Origin: Clavaria fumosa
Lineage: Eukaryota; Basidiomycota; Agaricomycetes; Agaricales; Clavariaceae
Assembly: GCA_951802425.1 (NCBI GenBank)
Contig: OX637799.1
Location: forward strand, 1,922,001 to 1,986,000
Length of the DNA: 64,000 bases
Reading direction: 5' to 3'
The notes under the pieces are model-generated. The model saw nothing but the letters and a program-made list of their open reading frames with translations. It did not search any database and was not told the origin of the DNA. The translations under genes and the position numbers were made by a program. Positions 10,730 through 20,093 of this stretch are shown one piece after another (the stretch's first letter is position 1; every line of letters begins with the position of its first letter).

Positions 10730-11089
10730 TCATAGACGGTCTTGCAGTGAACCGAACGTGAGGTCGGTCTGCGCTTTGGTGGATCGGTATGTAGGAGGTG
10801 CTTCGTCGGTCTGCGTTGTTGCAGACAGGTGTGTAGGTTCTTCAAGTTCTTCGAGAGCGCTTTGATAGTCGCTTTCGCTAGTAAAATCTGTAAAGTCTTC
10901 GTCTCCCTGGAGGAAGTCCGTGTCTTCGTCTGTGTGTCTCTGTTCGTCGGCTACTACCTGTAGCTTCTGTGTGAGCGTTCTTCGGAATATTCGCCACTCG
11001 GGGGCGTGTTCGATGGTCAGCGGGTTGTTTCGTGCGAAGTCCTGCGGCGCGAGGATCCTTCTTGTAGCAAAATGGTAGCGGGGTGCCAA
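10730..11089 (-). CDS. small ORF upstream of Ty3-1 gag
   Basis: 119 codons from ATG to stop, 55 bp before the gag start. It is acidic in the middle (DEDTDFLQGDEDFTDFTSES) and Thr-rich near the end. It lies in the 5' leader of the element mRNA, where a translated uORF would limit gag synthesis. I do not recognise it. It may be a leader ORF or chance. Confidence 0.3.
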   Translation of the reverse strand: MAPRYHFATRRILAPQDFARNNPLTIEHAPEWRIFRRTLTQKLQVVADEQRHTDEDTDFLQGDEDFTDFTSESDYQSALEELEEPTHLSATTQTDEAPPTYRSTKAQTDLTFGSLQDRL

Positions 11090-11328
11090 TTGGGCAGCCT
11101 CGGAGTGTCTCAGATACTGGAAGCTTTCGTAAGCTCAGTACGGGGTGCTCGGCGGCGTCAGTTGTTCAAAATCGGTGTCTTGGTCCAGTCCAAGGAGGGC
11201 CCTCCTCCTGACAGATCGTTCGTACGCTGTCCAAAAGCATGCCAGGGTGTCTTCTCGGAATACGCAGACCTTGCTTCGGTCCGGGCAGGGTGGGGGTGCC
11301 TAGGTCCGTGAGGAGGTAGGTGGGGGAG

Positions 11329-11338
11329 AGGTTGTTAC
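11329..11338 (-). promoter_or_regulatory. self-complementary primer-binding site of Ty3-1
   Basis: One base inside the 5' LTR, the sense strand reads GTAACAACCT. It is the exact complement of AGGTTGTTAC in the same LTR (sense, 11437-11428), about 36 nt after the start of the TATA box (11473-11466), that is near the expected mRNA 5' end. No TGG start for a tRNA 3' end is seen. This is the arrangement of Tf1/sushi elements that self-prime reverse transcription. Confidence 0.65.
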
Positions 11339-11339
11339 T

Positions 11340-11683
11340 TGTCAACAAGTATCGCATTGACTCCCGGGTATTCAAGGGACTCAAGTAGAATCGGCCGAAT
11401 GGGAGCAAAGGACGGATGTGATAGAAGGTAACAACCTAAGGAGTTGTTACAGGCGAGTATGGCTACTTATATAGTACAAGGGGGTGAGTCATAATGCAAC
11501 ATGGGGAAAGCATGTAGTCCGTGTGCGAGGGGTGAGGCCAAGTATGACTCACGCGTGATAACATAGACGGGGCGCGGCATGATGCATGTGGTACGTGAGA
11601 AGGAGGGATGTCTGCATGTTGTGATAGGTGGAAAAGGGGGGTGTGACGTACGAAGGGGGTGGTGAAGCGGAAGAACTCTAACA
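11340..11683 (-). repeat. 5' LTR of Ty3-1
   Basis: 344 bp, TG...CA ends on both strands (TGTCAACA / TCTAACA). The sense strand has a TATA box (CTATATAAG) followed by a GTAACAAC/GTTGTTAC hairpin at 11428-11450. Flanked by the right TSD copy GGGCA at 11684-11688. Confidence 0.95.
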
Positions 11684-11688
11684 GGGCA

Positions 11689-12240
11689 GCGGTGGCGGCA
11701 ACACCAACAGCAGGGGCAGCGGCGGCACCAACAGCACCAACAGCAGCGGCGGCGGTGGCGGCAGCGCCAACAGCAGCAGTGGCGGCAGCACCGACAGCAG
11801 CAGCAGCGGCGGCACCAACAGCAGCGGCAGCGGCGGCACCACCAACAGCGGGGGCGGCGGCAGCACTGACAGCAGCAGTGGCGGCGGCGGCGGCACCGAC
11901 AGCAACGGCGGTGGCGGCACCGACAGCAACGGCAGCGGCAGCACCGACAGCAACGGTGGCGGCGGCACCGACAGCAACGGCAGCGGCGGCAGCACCGACA
12001 GCAACAGCAGCGGCGGCACCGACAGCAACGGCGGCAGCGGCAGCGGCAGCGCCAACAGCAGCAGTGGCAGCAGCACCGACAGCAGCAGTGGCACCAACAG
12101 CAGTGGTGGCGGCGGCACAGCAGCGGTGGCGGCGGCACTGACAGCAGCGGCGGTGGCGGCAGCGGAACCGATAGCAATGGCGGCAGCGGCAGCACCGACA
12201 GGTGGTGGCGGCAGTAGCAGCAGCAGTGGCAGGGTAGTCA
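11689..12240. repeat. GGC/AGC trinucleotide minisatellite, second block
   Basis: Continuation of the array at 3336-4286, displaced by the retrotransposon. Units resemble GGCGGCACCGACAGCAAC. No gene. Confidence 0.85.
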
Positions 12241-12414
12241 AAATTAAGGTAATTAAGACAGATTTAAGGCAGGTTTAAGTAAAATTCATAACTCGAATAG
12301 TCTTAATCTAAGTTGTGTCGTCTTAATCTCAAATGTCTGAAAATGTCTTAATCTGCAGTTTAAGACGGTTTAAGAGGAGTTTCAGTTGGATTCAGTAATT
12401 TGACGTTTTGCTGA
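12241..12414. repeat. TTAAG-rich AT stretch
   Basis: Recurring GTCTTAATCT / TTTAAGAC / GGTTTAAG words in both orientations. It separates the trinucleotide array from the PUL repeat cluster and may be a small decayed MITE. No gene. Confidence 0.35.
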
Positions 12415-15365
12415 TGCTAGTGAAGTGTTGTTGAAGACGCACTGTCACGGCGGGGATGTCATCTTCGCTATCGCCAGTCGTATTATCTTCGCTATCGTCG
12501 CTATCGCCAGTCTCATTAATATCTTCGCTATCGCGAGTCATATTATCTTTGCTATTGGTCTCTTGTGCCTCTGAGTTGTCTCTCTCTATATACTAATACA
12601 ATAAACGAATTTCCACTTGCATCGAAGCAACTATTCGTCACAGCGTCTCCGAGTCTTTTCCGTAAAACAGTGCGGATTGTCCCCTGTTTCTTTCAACAAC
12701 AATATACACGACTCCTTGTTTGCCTTCACAGCGCCTTCGATGGCCGTTCAGCTGTCTCGAGGCGCAACAGCGACTCGGACGATGTTGCCGGCGTATTTTA
12801 ATTGCCACAGCAGCTGTGGCAAAGGATTATTCTGTTCCTGTGGTCGATCTCCTTGGGCAACTAATGACAAGGCCGAGGCGGGTCGGGACACCGGCAAAAC
12901 TTTTCAATCACATTTTGTCCCCTCGTTTCAACAGTACGCATGACCCCTTGATTGTCTACACAGCACCCTTTCAGAGGCCATTCAGCTGTTCCGCGTCTGT
13001 GCGCATGGCGGCAAAGTTCGCATTCAACGTCGTGGCATACCTACGTACCTACAGAAGGCGCATTTTGGAGAAGGTGAGGCAAAGCAGCAGGAGCGAGAAC
13101 GGAGGAGTTGGACACAGACATGTTGAAATGAGAGGCACTTGCGACCGCAGTTACGGCGCAGTAACCATTTCCATCGGACTTGCAAATTCTCGTCCGATTG
13201 CTCCGTCGGTCGAGGCGAGTCTAGTGACCATTTGCCACTCCTCTTCTCCGTGTCCAACAGCAGCGGAATACCGCTGTGGCGGTGGGGTGCCGTAAATGAA
13301 ATATTGGCTTGGCATTGGTGTGGTGATTCCATCGTTTCAGAGTCATTCCTTTCGTGCCTTCCATCTTGCGGTCTGTCGCATCAATATTAGTAGTCAGCTT
13401 CACTGAATCACACACATGCTGCACCATCCATGGGAATGGCAACCCCGCTTTGCAGGCTAGAATCGGCCTCGATGGGAGCAGTCCGTCTTGTTTTCTGTTC
13501 GCTCTCGTGTAAACGACGACTTCTTGTGCAGTGTTCACTCGCACAGACAATAGTTCAGCATCGGACAACGTCCTCCTCAAACATCACTTCTTCGCCGTGC
13601 TGAGCACACTCCGTGAGGCACCATTCTCAGCACAGGAGCGCAAACGCTTGTTGACAGCAGTGGCTCTACCCGGTCTGCATGTCCAGGGCGTCAACGAAGG
13701 AACTGCATGCGTATTCCTTTTACATACCTGTACATACAGAGCAGGCACAATGTGCAGATCGTGAATGCCCGACCCTCTCCCTCTCTCCTTCCATTTGCGG
13801 GTCCCTCCGTCCCTTTCTTGAGAAACACAGACGCACCCCCAACAAGGATAACAGTGGGGCTCGACTGATGCCATGTGGACGCGTTTCCAGGTGGGACGAC
13901 GGATGGTCGTGTGGCGTGAATACAGTGCGGGGCAGACAGCAAAGCAGCGCAGAAAACAAGCGGGGCAGAAACAAGCCTCTTTCCATGGATGGTAGTCGGA
14001 CACATATGCACGGGGAATATTATACATTAGGGACACAGCGAGCGAGCGGAAAGCGTGAATGCAAGAATCATCGTCGCAGGAGATGTGTTGTCGAGCACGG
14101 CAGAGACAAGGAAAGGGTGACGCCATTCGTGGTCGAGCTCCTCGTGTTCGGCGCCCGTTCGCCAGCTGTGGTCGGATAAGCAGTGGTCGCTCCGTCCTTG
14201 CCTTTCCAATTAGCCGGAGGTCTTGCGTGACGAGCCGGACGACGCGGAGGTGCGGTGTGCGGTCGTTTGCAAGATATTGTTGCGATTGCTGCTGGCTGTG
14301 AACAACATCGGCGGCGCCCCTGCCACTGCTAGTCAAAATTAGCCGAAGCGTAAAGAAAATTTCTCAAGAATTGGAACAGCCTCGAGGTCAACAATTCAAG
14401 TGCATTTGCTGCCGAGGCAGGGGAAGGTTTATCTTACTTGTGTGTCGGGGGCCTCACTGACCTCAGGCTGGTCCTCAGGCTGCATGCCTATGCGTACAAT
14501 CCAGGCAAACGGGTGGAACGGAACACCAAAACAAAACCAAATTCTGGGCGATTTCGTTTGTCGTTTGTCATCTTACACCAATTCTGTGCCATAACTATGA
14601 AGGAGCAAGGTGACAGTAAACGAATTTCCATTTGTCACAGGTCTCCAAGTCTTTTCTGTGCTATACACTTCGAGCATGACTTCGTTCGCGCGCTGGCCAT
14701 GACAGCAGCGAAAATACCTGCTGTGGCTCCAACCTGCCCACACATCCACTGCCGTCTACTGGGCGTGAACCCACTCTGCATTCCGTGGCTATTCAGCCGT
14801 TCCGCGACTCGACGACGACGGAGTTTTGCCAGCATTTCGAATTTGTTAAATTTACACAGTAAGTGATTATTCCGTTCCTGTGATCAACCTCGCGCAACTT
14901 AGTAAACAAGGCCGACTCGGAGGCGGGACGGGACGCTGGTAAAAGTTCGGAGTTCACATCGCGGCATGGCAGCGCAGTTTGTCCCTCGTTCTGTTGGCCA
15001 ACGGTACGCATGACTCCTTGCTTACCTTTACAGCACCTTCGGCGGCCATTCAGCTGTCCCGCGGTGCAACGTCGGGTGCAGCGACTCGGACGGGGTGTTG
15101 TTGGCATGTGGCAGTTGCCGTTTCAACTGCCACAGCGGCTGAATGGATTATTCTGTTCCTGTGATCGACCTCACGGAAGGCCGGGGCGGGACGGGACATC
15201 GGTAAAACTTGTAAAATTCGGAGTTCACATTATGGCACGGCGGCGCGGTTTGTCCCTTCGTTCCGACAGTTCACATGACTTGCATTCACCCGTACGTTTG
15301 GAGAAGGCGAGGCGAGACGGCGAGGGGGGTGGGCTGCTATGAACGGAGGGGTAAGACACAGACGC

Positions 15366-15432
15366 AGACTGGGAGGTGGTGATGGTGAGTGTCGTGATGG
15401 AAGCGATTTCGAGAGGGGAGGAGAATGTACCC
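15366..15432 (+). pseudogene. PUL-domain exon fragment in unit A, first
   Basis: Reads DWEVVMVSVVMEAISRGEEN and is then cut by a GT-rich, T-rich intron-like stretch. The same exon fragment recurs in unit D (33913-33975) and a better-preserved cousin is in 16304-16762, so each full unit holds two PUL-derived pieces about 1.1 kb apart. Confidence 0.45.
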
Positions 15433-16303
15433 GGTCTCCGTTTTTTATTTTTTATTTTTATTTTCGTGTGATACACTGCTCCATGAATGAGATTGTTGCA
15501 TGCTGCCCGTGAGCACACCCGCAGGACAGGAGCGAAGATACCTGCTGTGGCTGCTAACATGTCCGGCAGCGAGACGAAAGGATTTCTTATATACTGGAAT
15601 GGTATTGCGTGAGTACAGTGCAGTAATAGCGTCGCATATGCGCGGGGGGAGGGTTGGCACAACGAGTGAGCAGAAAGCAGTCAATGCAAGACTCACTATC
15701 TCAGGACACCGGACGCAGGAGATGCGTCGGTCAAGAGAAACGAAAACCCACGCCATTTCTGATCCAGCTCGTGTTCGGCGCCGTTCGCCATGTATAGTTG
15801 ATCTATGTGAGCAGCTGGTGTTGGGGAAGCACAGCATGGTGCCAGCGCCGGCACTACCTTGCTTAGCGTTAATTGGTAGGATGAGCGGAGGTGGGCTGTG
15901 CATGTGGCGAGGAAGTTCTAAAGGCTCTGGGCGCTCCGAGTCCAGGCTGTGTATGTGGCGCATGTTGTGGTTCTACCTGTGTAACACAAAGGCGCCGACT
16001 CGGCGATTTGGTTGTGGCCATTGATACTTCCGCTGGAAGAGAGTCATGGGACTTGACCAACAGAGCATTTGGACGAGAATTACCGAGTTGATTCCGAACT
16101 CTTGGTATATAGAGAGCTCTAGAGACAGCCCAAAGGCCACAATTTGAAGAGACCGCGACCGCAACTAAAAGCAATAGGACAGATAGAATGGACGAACTAG
16201 TACGTGTAACAACTGCCTCACTAATACAAAGCTGATCCATTTTTGGGTTGCCCAACTAGACCACTGATCTCGAGCGGCGGCGGAGGGGGCAGCAGCTCCG
16301 GCA

Positions 16304-16762
16304 ATGGACGTGCTAGTGGAGACGCTGCTTCACGAGGACGCGTCTATGCGCACGGCGGCGACGGGGCTTACATCTCAACGTTGCAGCATGCCTACAGAAG
16401 GCGCGTTTGGAGAACACAAGGCGAGACGGCGGGAGAGATGAACTACCGGGAACGGAGGAGTTGGGCACGGATGCAGACTGGGAGGTGGAGATGGCGGACG
16501 CTGTGTTGGAGGCGATTTCGAGAGAGGAGGAGAACGTGGGATGTTAGTGAGTATCGTGGTTGTTTTGATTATGTTATTATGTCACGCTGATGCTTTCCAC
16601 TGCCCGGATCCCGCTTGTACTACCCCAGTGCATCGGCTGACGGCGTATCTGGCATTGCTAGTAAGACTTTCGCCGTTTGACGAGAGCCAGATATCTCCAC
16701 TGCTGAAGGTTTTCCGAGCTCGGGCAATGCTCAGGAAGAGGCTGGACACGTCTTTTTCGTGA
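16304..16762 (+). pseudogene. PUL-domain gene fragment in unit A
   Basis: Begins MDVLVETLLHEDASMRTAAT, a helical-repeat pattern of the PUL domain, then shifts frame. GTEELGTDADWEVEMADAVL follows to ISREEENV. An intron-like gap then leads to HRLTAYLALLVRLSPFDESQ and a stop after LDTSFS. PUL is an armadillo-like domain that binds Cdc48/p97 in ubiquitin-linked Doa1/PLAA proteins. In fungi it also occurs at the end of PPPDE-thioredoxin fusion proteins, which this wording resembles. No upstream thioredoxin or PPPDE part was found. Two frame breaks make it a pseudogene. Confidence 0.6.
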
Positions 16763-17235
16763 GCAAGAAGGATGTGCGTAGACCTTTGATGGAGGTCGCA
16801 GACAAGCCATATAATTGACTCGCATCGACGTGGTAAAATTTGCCCCATCCCTACCGCTTCGTCTCATTCTTACGAAGCATCATCGCCCTCAATGACATGT
16901 GCCAGACTGGTCCCCCAAAATTGACTAATCACAACAGATATTGTTGTGAGAAAGCACACTCATGGCTACGACGTGTTGGTGCCCACATCTCGAGCGTCGC
17001 CCCTGCGGCGAGGCTCAGTCTACTCAGTTTGGAAAGTAATTGTTGTGATGGGCATTGATGAGGCCTTGAGGGCTGAACATCGCGATTTTCTCACAAACTT
17101 TCAAAAACAGATTTGTTACAAATTCGAACTAAGAAGACGACATCTTTTTTTTTTCAATGTGTACATTTGAAGAAATCAGACAAAAAAAGGGGGGTATGTT
17201 TTTGTTCTTTTCTTTTTCGGACCTTAATCATCGTT

Positions 17236-17291
17236 GGTGGGGGGAGAGGGAGGGGGAGGGGGAGAGGGAGGGGGAGGGGGAGGGGGGGTTC
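17236..17291. repeat. GGGAGAGGGAGG microsatellite
   Basis: Pure purine run of GGGAGA and GGGGAG on the plus strand at the end of unit A. Units C and D have other repeats at the same place, so it is an unstable inter-unit spacer. Confidence 0.8.
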
Positions 17292-17440
17292 CTTCCTTGC
17301 CACTCGGAGTGTTTGTTGTATCTGAAGATACGACTCCAAAAGTACCCATGTCCCAAGGTGGAGTTCCTCCCTAAAAATGTATCAGCTTGTTCTAAATCGA
17401 CTGGGACATTAGCATTAGCCCACATGTGGTTGCGGCACTA

Positions 17441-19818
17441 CCTAAAAATGTATCAGCTTGTGTAGTGAAGCGTTGTTATAGACGCACTGGCTCGTCGTGG
17501 TGGTCATTGCAGCTATGGTAGTATTTCCCGCCAGCCATGTTATCTTCGTTGTTGTTGATTTAGTTGCGATCTCTTGTGTGTGTGTGTCTCTCTCTCTTTA
17601 TATACTACTAATACAGTAAACGAATTTCCATTTGCATTGATCCATCGGTCCGATATCCATTTGTCACAAGATTACCCCAGGGCTGTACTGCAGGGTTTGC
17701 TGTGCGATATGCGATACACTTCGCCTCACCCTCGAGCATCACTTCATTCGCGTGCTGGCCATGAGCGCACCCATGAACTTGAACACACGTCAGGGCAGAA
17801 GCGAATAAAAAAAACCTGTTGTGGCTCCACCTGCCCGCACATCCAGTGCTGTCGACTGGACCAGAACCCGCTCTACATTCTGTGGCTATTCAGCCGTTCT
17901 GTTCCGCGACTCGACGATGACGGAGTTTTACCAGCATTTTGAATTTGTTGAAATTTTCACGGTAAGTGGTTATTCCATTCCTTTGATTGACCTCGCGCAA
18001 CTAATTTCAAGCCGGGGATGCTGAGGGGAACCGTAAAACTCGGGTGTTGCACTCGCCAAACACACCATGGTAAGGCGGCGCGGATTGTCCCCCGTTTCTT
18101 TCAACAATATACATGCCTCCTCGTTTGCCTTTACAGCACCTTCGACAGCCGGTCAGCTATCCTGAGGCGCAATGCCGGGCGCAGCGACTCGGACAGTGTT
18201 GCCGGCGTGTTTTAATTGCCACAGCTGCTGTGGCAAAGGATTATTCTGTTCCTGTGGTCGATCTCCTTAGGCAACTAATGACAAGGCCGAGGCAGGTCGG
18301 GACGCCGGCAAAACTTTTCAAGTTCGGAGTTCACATTTTGTCCCCTCGTTTCAACAGTACGCATGACCCCTTGATTGCCTACATGCACCCCTTCAGAGGC
18401 CATTCAGCTATTCCGCGTCTGTGCGCATGGAAGCGGCAAGGTTCACATCCAACGTCATGGCATACCTACGTACCTACAGAAGGCGCATTCTGGGGAAGGT
18501 GAGGCAAAGCGGCGGGAGCGAGAACGGAGGAGTTGGACACAGACATGTTTAAAATGAGAGGTACTCACGACCGCAGTAACCATTTCCATCGGACTTGCAA
18601 ATTCTCGTCCGCTCCGTCGGTCGAGGCGAGTCTAGTGACCCCTCTTCTCCGTGTCCAATAGCAGCGGAATACCCCCGTGGCGGCCGAGCGCCGTAAATGA
18701 GTCTTGGCTTGACATTGGTGTGGTGACTCCATCGTTTCAGAGTCGTTCCTTTCGTGCCTTCTATCTTGTGGTCTGTCGCATCAACGTTAGTAGCCCGCTT
18801 CACACATGCTGCACCATCCATAGGAAAGGCAACCCCGCTTTTCAGGCTAGAATCGGCCTCTATGGGAGCAGTCCGTCTTGCTTTCTGTTCGCTCCCGTAT
18901 AAACGATGGCCTCTTGCGCAGTAGTCACTCGCACAGACGATAGTTCAGTGTTGGACAACGCCCTCCTCGAGCATCACTTCGTCGCCGTGCTGAGTACACC
19001 CCATGAGGCAGCATTCTCAACACAGGAGCGAAAACACTTGTTGGCGGCAGCCTAGCGAAGCGAAAAAGAGGTGATTGGATGCTCGTCCAGCGTGAATACA
19101 GTGCGGGGGCAGACAACAAGCACCGCAGGAAACATGGGGCAGAAACAAGCTTCTTTCCATGGGCGGCAGTCCGACACCTATGCACGGGGAATGTATACAT
19201 TTGGGACACAGCAAGCGAGCGGAAAGCGTGAATGCAAGCATCACCGTCGGACGACAAGGGTGACGCCATTCGTAGTCAAGCCCCTCGTGTTTGGCGACAG
19301 TTCGCCAACGCAGCGCCAAGCTGTGGTCAGATGAGCAGCGGTTGCTCTGTCCCAAGCCCCCTTTCCAATCAGCTGGAGGTTCTTGCGTGATGAGCCGGAC
19401 GTCGCGGGAGTGCGGTGAAGGGGTGTTCGCAAGATATTGTCGCGGTTGCTTTGCCGTACCGACATCGGCAGGTCCGCCTTACTGCGCTAGTGTTACAGCT
19501 TCAAAATCACCTAGAACACAAAGAAAATTTCTTAACTGGAACAGCATCGCAATCGACATTCAAGTTCAAATGCAAGTGAGGGAAAGAAAACAATTGCCCG
19601 CCCCGTTGAAACATCGTCGCCTTCAGATCTCCACCGTGCACCATCACAACAGATATTGTTGTGAGGAAGCACACTCTGGGCCACGACGTGTTGGTTGCCC
19701 CCCTACATCTCAAGCGTCGCCCCCGCGATGAGGCTCAGTCTACTCGGGTTCATTGGTAGCAGAAGACATGGTGAGCTGAATTGCACACATCGCTGTTTTC
19801 AAGTGTACAACTTTTTTT
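17441..19818 (+). repeat. PUL repeat unit B, left part
   Basis: Starts with the shared junction and promoter-like block (TATACTACTAATACAGTAAACG near 17600). It is broken at 19818 by the 19819-27383 transposon and resumes at 27384-27740 with AACAGATTTGTTACAAATTCG, the same word that ends units A and C. It is about 2.7 kb without the insertion, so shorter than A and D. A decayed PUL-like exon near 18480-18560 (AFGEGEAKRRERERR frame region) is the only protein trace. Confidence 0.65.
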
Positions 19819-20093
19819 CAGCGGTTTGCAGAACTTAGGGCGCGGGCGTGAAAACAAAGAAAAACAAAGCTTCGGGTAGTTGAATCTTGCATACGCTCTC
19901 CCAAGTGTAATTCTTCATGAAATACAGTAATAAGACCTGAAAAATGATCACAAAGACAGTGTGCAGGTGCACATCCAAAAATTGAGTGAGAAGACTCAAT
20001 ATTGACTGTGAATTGATGATAGCTCATCATCTGTGGACAGTGGCGCATCCTGGTCACCACCGCTTTCATCTGGACCACTCCAGGCCGCTGCTA
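19819..20093 (+). repeat. left 275-bp TIR, also promoter of the accessory gene
   Basis: Ends exactly at the A of the accessory gene ATG (GCTGCTATGGGG), so the whole 5' control region of that gene is TIR. The last 60 bp are open in frame with that ATG on both TIR copies. Confidence 0.85.

Larger units (their letters stand above)
4627..11683 (-). mobile_element. full-length Ty3 chromovirus (Ty3-1)
   Basis: Two 344-bp LTRs beginning TGTCAACA and ending TCTAACA flank gag, pol and extra ORFs on the minus strand, with 5-bp TSD GGGCA at 4622-4626 and 11684-11688. Gene order in the sense direction is short ORF, gag with zinc knuckle, protease-RT-RNase H-integrase, chromodomain, ORF3, polypurine tract. 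The LTRs differ at six positions, all CpG transitions. In-frame UGA codons and a small deletion make it non-autonomous. It lies inside the GGC/AGC array. Confidence 0.95.
12415..17440 (+). repeat. PUL repeat unit A (about 5 kb)
   Basis: Opens with GTGAAGTGTTGTTGAAGACG and closes at AAAATGTATCAGCTTGTGTA, the junction that recurs at about 17440, 27740, 31085 and 35985. Near the start are TCTCTCTATATACTAATACA and AAACGAATTTCCA, shared by all units and looking like a promoter with TATA. Internal blocks recur between units with small indels. Intron-like GTAAGTG donors and TTTACAG acceptors survive, but frames are broken throughout. Only PUL-domain pieces are recognisable as protein (near 15366-15430 and 16304-16762). 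The remainder (12415-15360) holds no frame I can assign. Confidence 0.7.

Noticed and set aside
13584..14336. 250-codon minus-strand frame in unit A
   Set aside because: Not kept in the matching parts of the other units, no domain, opposite to the PUL reading direction.
19811..19819. TA target duplication for the 275-bp-TIR transposon
   Set aside because: TA is present only on the right side; the left flank is a T run, so a duplication cannot be claimed.
20033..20092. Start of both transposon proteins inside the TIR (DSGASWSPPLSSGPLQAAA)
   Set aside because: The frame is open, but it has no ATG; the first ATGs are at 20093 and 27091. A non-AUG start is possible but unsupported.
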